A stretch of 10,555 nt of DNA, taken from the NCBI GenBank assembly GCA_937875885.1, contig CALEIO010000126.1, positions 1-10,555 of the forward strand. Direction: 5' to 3'. This document shows, piece by piece, positions 5,859-10,555 of the stretch. The notes beneath the pieces are model-generated. The model searched no databases, was not told the DNA's origin, and was given only the letters and a program-made list of their open reading frames with translations. The number at the start of each line of letters is the position of its first letter. Position 1 is the first letter of the stretch. Position numbers and translations under genes: made by a program. The DNA comes from an uncultured Clostridia bacterium (lineage in GTDB: Bacteria > Bacillota > Clostridia > Oscillospirales > Acutalibacteraceae).

Positions 5859-6818
5859 ATGTATAGACTGGGAATTGACCTGGGCGGCACAAACATTGTT
5901 GCGGGTGTTGTAGACGATAATTACAACATCGTTGCGAAGGCTGATTGCAAAACTAACGTACCTCGTCCCGAGGCAGAGGTTTGCGATTCTATGGCAGAGG
6001 TTGCTCTTGCAGCTATCGCAAAAGCAGGCATCACAATTGACGATGTGGCAAGTATCGGTATCGGTGTACCCGGCGCAGTAAACCCCGTAACAGGTATTAT
6101 TGAATATTCTGCAAATCTTTTCTTCCACAACTGGAATGTTGTTGAGATGATGGAAGAGAGACTTGGCAAAAAAGTTATCATAGAAAATGATGCTAATGCT
6201 GCGGCATACGGCGAATTCCTTGCAGGCTCTGCAAAGGGTGCAAGAAATGCAATTGCTATCACAATCGGCACAGGTGTTGGCGCAGGTATTATTATCGACG
6301 GCAAAATCTACTCCGGCTCCAACTATGCAGGCGCAGAGATGGGTCATATGGTAATTGTTAAGGACGGCAAGGAGTGTGCTTGCGGCAGAAAGGGTTGCTG
6401 GGAGGCTTATGCTTCTGCATCTGGTCTTATCGCTCTTACAAAGGAAGCTATCCTCAAAGAGAAGCCTGACTATTCTTATATGCTTTCTCTGTGTGATGGT
6501 GACATTAACAATGCAAACGGCAGAACTGCTTTTGATGCTCTCCGTGCAGGTGACGCAAACGGTACAGCTGTAGTTAACGAATACCTGGGCTACCTTGCTT
6601 GCGGTCTTATCAATGCTATCAACATCTTCCAGCCTGACGTGCTCTGCATCGGCGGTGGTGTTTCCAACGAAGGCGAGACTCTTCTTGCTCCTCTGCGTTC
6701 TATCATTGAAGCAGAGCGTTACACAAAGCACAACCCCAAGCAGACAGTAATTTGCAAAGCAACTCTGGGTAACGATGCAGGTATCATCGGCTCCGCTTGC
6801 CTTGATGATATTTATTGA
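5859..6818 (+). CDS. ROK family glucokinase
   Basis: A 319-residue cytoplasmic sugar kinase expected to phosphorylate glucose to glucose-6-phosphate with ATP. Seen: the phosphate-1 loop DLGGTN (7-12), the catalytic END motif with D111, the GTGVGAG nucleotide loop (137-143), sugar-binding E160 and H163 in GAEMGH, and the ROK zinc cluster C173-x-C175-x4-C180, then E182. GGGVSN (265-270) is the C-terminal adenosine-binding region. The ATG at 5859 is preceded by GAAAGGA (5844-5850); an ATG at 5850 overlaps that site, and a GTG at 5814 lies too far upstream. The intact cysteines and full length argue for an active kinase rather than a ROK repressor, which would have an N-terminal HTH. Glucose is the likely substrate; other hexoses or N-acetyl sugars are not excluded. 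Confidence 0.93.
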   Translation: MYRLGIDLGGTNIVAGVVDDNYNIVAKADCKTNVPRPEAEVCDSMAEVALAAIAKAGITIDDVASIGIGVPGAVNPVTGIIEYSANLFFHNWNVVEMMEERLGKKVIIENDANAAAYGEFLAGSAKGARNAIAITIGTGVGAGIIIDGKIYSGSNYAGAEMGHMVIVKDGKECACGRKGCWEAYASASGLIALTKEAILKEKPDYSYMLSLCDGDINNANGRTAFDALRAGDANGTAVVNEYLGYLACGLINAINIFQPDVLCIGGGVSNEGETLLAPLRSIIEAERYTKHNPKQTVICKATLGNDAGIIGSACLDDIY

Positions 6819-6849
6819 TAGATTTTATCAAATGAATTTGTAAAAAATT

Positions 6850-6877
6850 AACGCACCTACAATTTTGTAGGTGCGTT
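6850..6877. terminator. Convergent bidirectional terminator
   Basis: An 11-bp stem, AACGCACCTAC (6850-6860) with GTAGGTGCGTT (6867-6877), encloses AATTTT. It is followed on the plus strand by TTTGTTG and on the minus strand by AATTTTTTA. It lies between the convergent glucokinase and acyltransferase genes and can end transcription from both. Confidence 0.9.
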
Positions 6878-6889
6878 TTTGTTGTGGGT

Positions 6890-7987
6890 TTATTGTTTTT
6901 TGCTGGCTCTTGCTGCCATAAATTTGTTAAACAGTTTCATTGCAGGGGGCTCGATAAATTTGATTCTGAGGAAATCGATAAAACTGCAGACTGTGAAAAC
7001 AAGGAGAACACTTATGATGGCGTGAGCATAGATGCTTGAGGTGCCATAGTAGCTATTGTTTTTCAGAACAGTGTTCCACAACCAGTTGCGCATTGTATCG
7101 CTGTTGCTGTGAATAAGAAGGACGCCGTAGGTTGTTGCGCCAATGGTGTTGACAAGTTTTACATAAGGTATCCTCATATTTCTGAAGAACATAAATGCGG
7201 AGAAAGCAACCAGAAGCGCAAAGGGCTTGTTGGAATCGCTGAGGAAATAATAGGGAGTGTCTCCGCTGATTATTTTGACTTTATCTCCGTACAAGAAGAT
7301 AGCTATAACACTTGCAACAGACAAGAGAATGCTGCAAATCATCACCGGTCCCCATATTTTGTTATTGTTGAACTTTTCGCAAGGATGAAGCTGTACAAAA
7401 GATGCAATAAGGTACAGTACAAAGAACCAGGAAATATAGTTCAGCTTTACAGAGAACCAGGGGACAGTGGCCATAAATGTGTATGCAAACAGGAGAATGG
7501 CAATCAGTGTAAGATGACTGTGCTTGGTAAGCTGGGATATGAGAATGTTTGCAAAAGGAATGAGCAGATAAAAAATCAGGAAGCAGTCTGTGAATCCGCT
7601 GGCAACTGTTGTAGTGGGGAAGAAAGTGTTGAGTAATGATGTGAGAGAAATGGTCTCCAGACCCGCAAAAAAGAAAATAACAAAGATGGTTATTTTGTAG
7701 AACATTACTTCAAACAACAGCTTGAAATACTTTGATGCCGTAATTTTGGATTTACACATAAAGTAACCGGTTATCAGCACAAAGCAGTTTATGCCTGTTT
7801 TGCCCCATGCGCCTAAAAGCACAAGGAATATATTTGCTGCTGAAAACCTGTTGCCCTCAAGCACAGATTGGAAAATATCTGAATTGATCACATAATGGTG
7901 TGCGACAATCAGAAGCATTGTGATAATACGGAAAAGTTCCAGGTTGGAGGAGCGTTGCTTTGTGTTTTGAGAGGGGAGTTTTTTCAT
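6890..7987 (-). CDS. Acyltransferase 3 family membrane protein
   Basis: A 365-residue polytopic membrane protein of the acyltransferase-3 family, whose members transfer acetyl or other acyl groups onto cell-surface polysaccharides, peptidoglycan or exported metabolites. Seen: the N-terminal SSNLELFRIITMLLIVAHHY with the family R-x10-H signature (R20 and H31, next to H30), about ten hydrophobic segments, a conserved-looking GATTYGVLLIHS stretch (around 284-295) as expected in the last third of the fold, and a basic C-terminal tail. The ATG follows CAGGAGCT (7997-8004) at about 10 bases. It starts 24 bases after the flavoprotein stop and is probably co-transcribed. The acceptor is unknown; surface glycan O-acetylation is the best inference. 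Confidence 0.88.
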   Translation of the reverse strand: MKKLPSQNTKQRSSNLELFRIITMLLIVAHHYVINSDIFQSVLEGNRFSAANIFLVLLGAWGKTGINCFVLITGYFMCKSKITASKYFKLLFEVMFYKITIFVIFFFAGLETISLTSLLNTFFPTTTVASGFTDCFLIFYLLIPFANILISQLTKHSHLTLIAILLFAYTFMATVPWFSVKLNYISWFFVLYLIASFVQLHPCEKFNNNKIWGPVMICSILLSVASVIAIFLYGDKVKIISGDTPYYFLSDSNKPFALLVAFSAFMFFRNMRIPYVKLVNTIGATTYGVLLIHSNSDTMRNWLWNTVLKNNSYYGTSSIYAHAIISVLLVFTVCSFIDFLRIKFIEPPAMKLFNKFMAARASKKQ

Positions 7988-8011
7988 AATAATCTCAGCT
8001 CCTGTGTGGTT

Positions 8012-8629
8012 TTAACGGATAAAGTTTGTGCGGACGATTGCTTCTCTTTCGGGAACGCCGTATTTTTCTTTGCCGAGGGCGATGCTCTTCATAAGGAAAG
8101 CCATATTTTTTGCCAGGGTGCGCATGGACTGAAGGCCCTCTGCGTCCTGTTCTGCTTCGCCGGGTTTTGCACCGTGGATGCTGTTCCAGTACTGACCTGA
8201 AGCTACGGGCATACCGCTTATGGTGAAGAATTTGTTGAGCTCGTCGAAGGTGGAAGAAAGACCGCCGCGACGTGCAGAAACAACAGATGCGCCGACTTTC
8301 ATTGTTTTGTCAAAGTTTGAGCTGTAGAAAAGTCTTGTGAGGAAAGCCATAAGGGTAGCGTTTGCAGAAGCGTAGTAAACGGGGCTGCCTACAACAAGTC
8401 CGTCGCAATCGCGGAATTTATTGATGGTGTCGTTTACAATGTCGTCGTAAACACACTTGCCGCTGGTGTGGCAGGCTCCGCAGGCAATACAGCCGCGGAT
8501 TTCCTGTGCGCCTACCTGAAGAATTTCTACATCGAAGCCTTCCTCAAGAAAAATTTTTTCCATTTCCTTGAGCGCTACTGCGGTGTTGCCCTTTGCACGG
8601 GGGCTACCGTTAATCATTAATACTTTCAT
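8012..8629 (-). CDS. Flavodoxin-fold NAD(P)H oxidoreductase / iron-sulfur flavoprotein-like
   Basis: A 205-residue FMN-dependent protein of the NADPH-dependent FMN reductase / iron-sulfur flavoprotein group. Seen: the FMN phosphate loop NGSPRAKGNT (7-16), GSPVYYAS (81-88) for the isoalloxazine ring, and a compact cysteine motif C47-x2-C50-x2-C53-x5-C59, the arrangement that holds a [4Fe-4S] cluster in iron-sulfur flavoproteins. Some relatives keep the cysteines without a proven cluster. The ATG at 8629 is preceded by AGAGG (8638-8642); an upstream in-frame ATG at 8671 overlaps the promoter -10 and is rejected. It is the first gene of a two-gene operon with the acyltransferase. Electron donor and substrate are unknown; quinone, nitro-compound or oxidant detoxification are possibilities. 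Confidence 0.9.
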   Translation of the reverse strand: MKVLMINGSPRAKGNTAVALKEMEKIFLEEGFDVEILQVGAQEIRGCIACGACHTSGKCVYDDIVNDTINKFRDCDGLVVGSPVYYASANATLMAFLTRLFYSSNFDKTMKVGASVVSARRGGLSSTFDELNKFFTISGMPVASGQYWNSIHGAKPGEAEQDAEGLQSMRTLAKNMAFLMKSIALGKEKYGVPEREAIVRTNFIR

Positions 8630-8669
8630 ATCATATACCTCTGTTCTGTTAATTTTATGTACCATTGCC

Positions 8670-8698
8670 ATTATATCACAGAAACCTTATAATTACAA
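8670..8698 (-). promoter_or_regulatory. Promoter of the flavoprotein-acyltransferase operon
   Basis: On the minus strand TTGTAA (8693-8698), 17 bases, then TATAAT (8670-8675), with a TGTGA extension. The predicted start is near 8663, about 34 bases upstream of the ATG at 8629. Confidence 0.87.
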
Positions 8699-8702
8699 AC
8701 TA

Positions 8703-8727
8703 ATTGTGTGCAATCATTGTGCACAAT
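8703..8727. promoter_or_regulatory. Tandem palindromic operator candidates
   Basis: ATTGTGTGCAAT (8703-8714) and ATTGTGCACAAT (8716-8727) are two 12-bp sites on a 13-bp repeat. The second is a perfect palindrome; the first keeps the ATTG..CAAT ends. They start 4 bases upstream of the flavoprotein -35 and end 16 bases before the VWA -35, so one regulator could control both directions. A MarR- or HxlR-like dimer is a guess from the short palindromes and the flavoprotein target; no regulator gene is visible. Confidence 0.65.
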
Positions 8728-8743
8728 CTTTGTTAATAAAACC

Positions 8744-8772
8744 TTGTGTTTTTTTGTATCTGTATATATAAT
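8744..8772 (+). promoter_or_regulatory. Probable promoter of the VWA-domain gene
   Basis: TTGTGT (8744-8749), 17 bases, then TATAAT (8767-8772). The predicted start is near 8779, leaving a leader of about 88 bases before the ATG at 8867. A weak 6-bp pairing, TTCTGA (8811-8816) with TCAGAA (8831-8836), reaches into the upstream AGAAGGA motif. No known riboswitch is recognised. Confidence 0.65.
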
Positions 8773-8866
8773 AAAAGAAAGAGGATAAGATTTTTTCTTT
8801 GATATATTAATTCTGATTTGTTCAGTAAATTCAGAAGGATTTCTGTTGATGAAAGGGGTCTTTTAT

Positions 8867-10555
8867 ATGACCGTAAAGCGAGATGTGTTCAGACGGATTT
8901 TGAGCGTGGTGCTCTGTGTGCTTATCCTGCTTACTGTGGTACCTTTTGCGCTTTCTGCAGGTGCAAGTGCTTCTGCGCAGACAGACACCAGGGTGGTTGA
9001 CCCATCTACTATGGACGACTGGAAGAAGATATTCCTTTCTGAAAATTCAAACACAGAGAATGCGGGCAGAATCTGGACAGATAAATCTGTATTTACCGAT
9101 GCATCAGCATTTACCGACTCTGTAGAGATGATGAATTCCGATGAGAATTTTCTGGTGGCTCTTTCTGCCATTGCAGCAAACAAATCCATCACAGGGTATT
9201 CTCAAGTGCCTACAGATACAATGTTTGTCCTGGATATTTCCCGCTCAATGGGTGCAAACACCCAGCCCGGAGATAAAAACAACAATGCAGTGCAGGAACT
9301 TGTAGATAGCACAAACCTTGCAATAAGAAAGCTTCTGGAAGCAAATAACAACAACCGAGTAGGAGTTGTACTCTATTCGGGTACATATTCATCAGACAAA
9401 GCTGCTGATGCGGATAGCGCTATGGTTATTCTTCCTATGGGCAGATATGAGCACGTTCAGGGTGAGTATCTGATTAAGGATAACCACGTTTTCAAGGTGG
9501 GAGAAATCAACTTTACTGCAGAAAGCGTAAAGGTGAATTCTGCGGTTACCTGTAAGGGCGAAGCTGTGCAGGAAGCAGAGAGAGAAGTTTTTGGTGGCAC
9601 TTTTGTTCAGGGCGGTGTTTATGCGGCAATGAAAGAGTTTCTGAATGTGGAAGATACTGCTATCAGAAACGATGCGTTCCAGTCAGGCACAAAGAGACTC
9701 CCCGTTCTTGTTCTTATGAGCGACGGTGTGGCTACATCCGCTACTACCAACTATATGGGTGAGGGCGGCTCAATCGGTGCTGCTGATATGGGTAACGGAA
9801 CAACTCCTGAAGCGGAGCTTGCTTCTGCAATTCCTTTTGCAACACAGCTTACCTGCGCATACGCAAAAGCAAAGATATCCGAACATTACGGCAGAGACGG
9901 CCTTTTTTATACATTGGGATATAATGTAAAATCCACACCTGTGCTTGACCCCGAGAGTTCAAGCGATACTCACACTCACTGGGAAACATACAATATTACA
10001 GAAGCAGGTGGCTTTATGCAGCTGGCTGTAGACAGCTCCTATGTGAGCAATGGCTGGTGGGGTGAGGGTCACTGGGATACCCAGTACAAAACTGTTGAAA
10101 AATCCCGCTATGAGCTTGAAGAGCATTATGTTGATCAGTATTTCTCAACAGGAGAGGATATGAGATCTGCATTTGTTGACATAACAGAAAAGATTATAGA
10201 GAAATCCTTGTACTATCCCACACAGGTTGACAGCGGCAACAAAGATTTTGACGGATATGTTGAGTTTATCGACGATATCGGTCAGTTTATGGAAGTTAAA
10301 AATGTTCAGGGAATCCTTCTGGGAGACATCCTCTTTACAGGCAATAACATTGCAAGTAACTTTGTTGGTGATGGCGGAAAGCTTGGTACAATAGAAAACC
10401 CCAGTAACCTTGGGGATGAAATGATTCGTGCGGTTAAGGCAAGACTGGGAATAGAAAAAACTGCTGATGCACAGAAGCTTGTTGACGATGCCTACAAGGC
10501 AGGACAGCTTGCTTACAATGCAGAAACAGGGGAGTACAGCAACTATATCGGCTGG
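8867..10555 (+). CDS. Secreted or surface VWA-domain protein, C-terminus off the right edge
   Basis: 563 residues are visible with no stop, so the protein is larger. A Sec signal peptide is clear: the basic TVKRDVFRR, a hydrophobic core (about 11-29), then an Ala/Ser-rich stretch with a likely cut after ASA at 35-37. A von Willebrand factor A domain follows (about 117-390) with the MIDAS motif D123-I-S125-R-S127, T245 in GGTFVQGG, and D286 in LMSDG, with long insertions between strands. Ahead of it lies GRIWTDKSV (67-75), which I associate with Firmicutes surface and pilin-like VWA proteins. Residues from about 455 begin another region I cannot name. The ATG at 8867 follows AAAGGGG at 8 bases; an in-frame ATG at 8849 after AGAAGGA (8833-8839) would add six residues and is possible. 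A cell-wall anchor and adhesion role are inferred; the anchor lies outside the window. Confidence 0.88.
   Translation, partial: MTVKRDVFRRILSVVLCVLILLTVVPFALSAGASASAQTDTRVVDPSTMDDWKKIFLSENSNTENAGRIWTDKSVFTDASAFTDSVEMMNSDENFLVALSAIAANKSITGYSQVPTDTMFVLDISRSMGANTQPGDKNNNAVQELVDSTNLAIRKLLEANNNNRVGVVLYSGTYSSDKAADADSAMVILPMGRYEHVQGEYLIKDNHVFKVGEINFTAESVKVNSAVTCKGEAVQEAEREVFGGTFVQGGVYAAMKEFLNVEDTAIRNDAFQSGTKRLPVLVLMSDGVATSATTNYMGEGGSIGAADMGNGTTPEAELASAIPFATQLTCAYAKAKISEHYGRDGLFYTLGYNVKSTPVLDPESSSDTHTHWETYNITEAGGFMQLAVDSSYVSNGWWGEGHWDTQYKTVEKSRYELEEHYVDQYFSTGEDMRSAFVDITEKIIEKSLYYPTQVDSGNKDFDGYVEFIDDIGQFMEVKNVQGILLGDILFTGNNIASNFVGDGGKLGTIENPSNLGDEMIRAVKARLGIEKTADAQKLVDDAYKAGQLAYNAETGEYSNYIGW

Noticed and set aside
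5856..6731. 291-codon open frame on the minus strand opposite the glucokinase
   Set aside because: Its Cys/Ser/Asn-rich composition is an artefact of GCA/GGC-rich codons on the other strand. The plus strand has intact ROK motifs.
1..10555. CRISPR array, tRNA, rRNA or insertion sequence
   Set aside because: I found no regularly spaced long repeats, cloverleaf sequences, transposase motifs or flanking inverted repeats.

Overview
The window looks like a chromosomal segment from a low-to-mid GC Gram-positive anaerobe, most likely a gut Clostridia (Oscillospiraceae/Ruminococcaceae-like). The basis is strong AGGAGG-type ribosome binding sites, TRTGn-extended -10 promoters (four share TGTGATATAAT or TGTGATATTAT), U-tailed intrinsic terminators, an rplM-rpsI pair of Firmicutes type, a zinc-binding ROK glucokinase and a Sec-exported VWA surface protein. 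The genus is an inference.

Layout. 1-808 (-): short-chain dehydrogenase/reductase, cut by the left edge. 929-2653 (-): cytoplasmic GH13 alpha-amylase-family enzyme with a low-complexity linker and a small C-terminal domain; its terminator lies at 892-922 and a palindrome overlaps its likely -10. 2836-3231 (+): stand-alone TipAS drug-binding domain with a strong divergent promoter. 3327-3908 (+): GNAT acetyltransferase. 4016-4522 (+): small CDP-alcohol phosphatidyltransferase. Two hairpin terminators (4561-4594 and 4633-4663) separate these from rpsI and rplM (4697-5544, -), which have their own promoter at 5587-5615. 5545-5858 is a 314-base AT-rich divergent spacer holding the rplM promoter, a five-unit 10-bp-periodic CTC repeat, paired A/T tracts and the promoter of the ROK glucokinase (5859-6818, +). 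A convergent terminator (6850-6877) is shared with a two-gene minus-strand operon: an acyltransferase-3 membrane protein (6890-7987) behind a four-cysteine flavoprotein (8012-8629). A divergent control region (8630-8866) carries two tandem ATTG..CAAT palindromes between the flavoprotein promoter and the promoter of a large exported VWA-domain protein (8867 to the right edge, +).

How the genes fit together. The amylase and glucokinase fit intracellular use of maltodextrin and glucose, but they are not adjacent. The TipAS, GNAT and CDP-alcohol genes look like a small accessory block between housekeeping genes; the latter two use more AT-rich codons. The acyltransferase and VWA protein point to cell-surface modification and adhesion. 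I see no CRISPR array, tRNA, rRNA, insertion sequence or clear phage gene. No complete new system is evident. The best leads are the periodic CTC repeat, the tandem palindromes, the amylase tail and the stand-alone TipAS protein.
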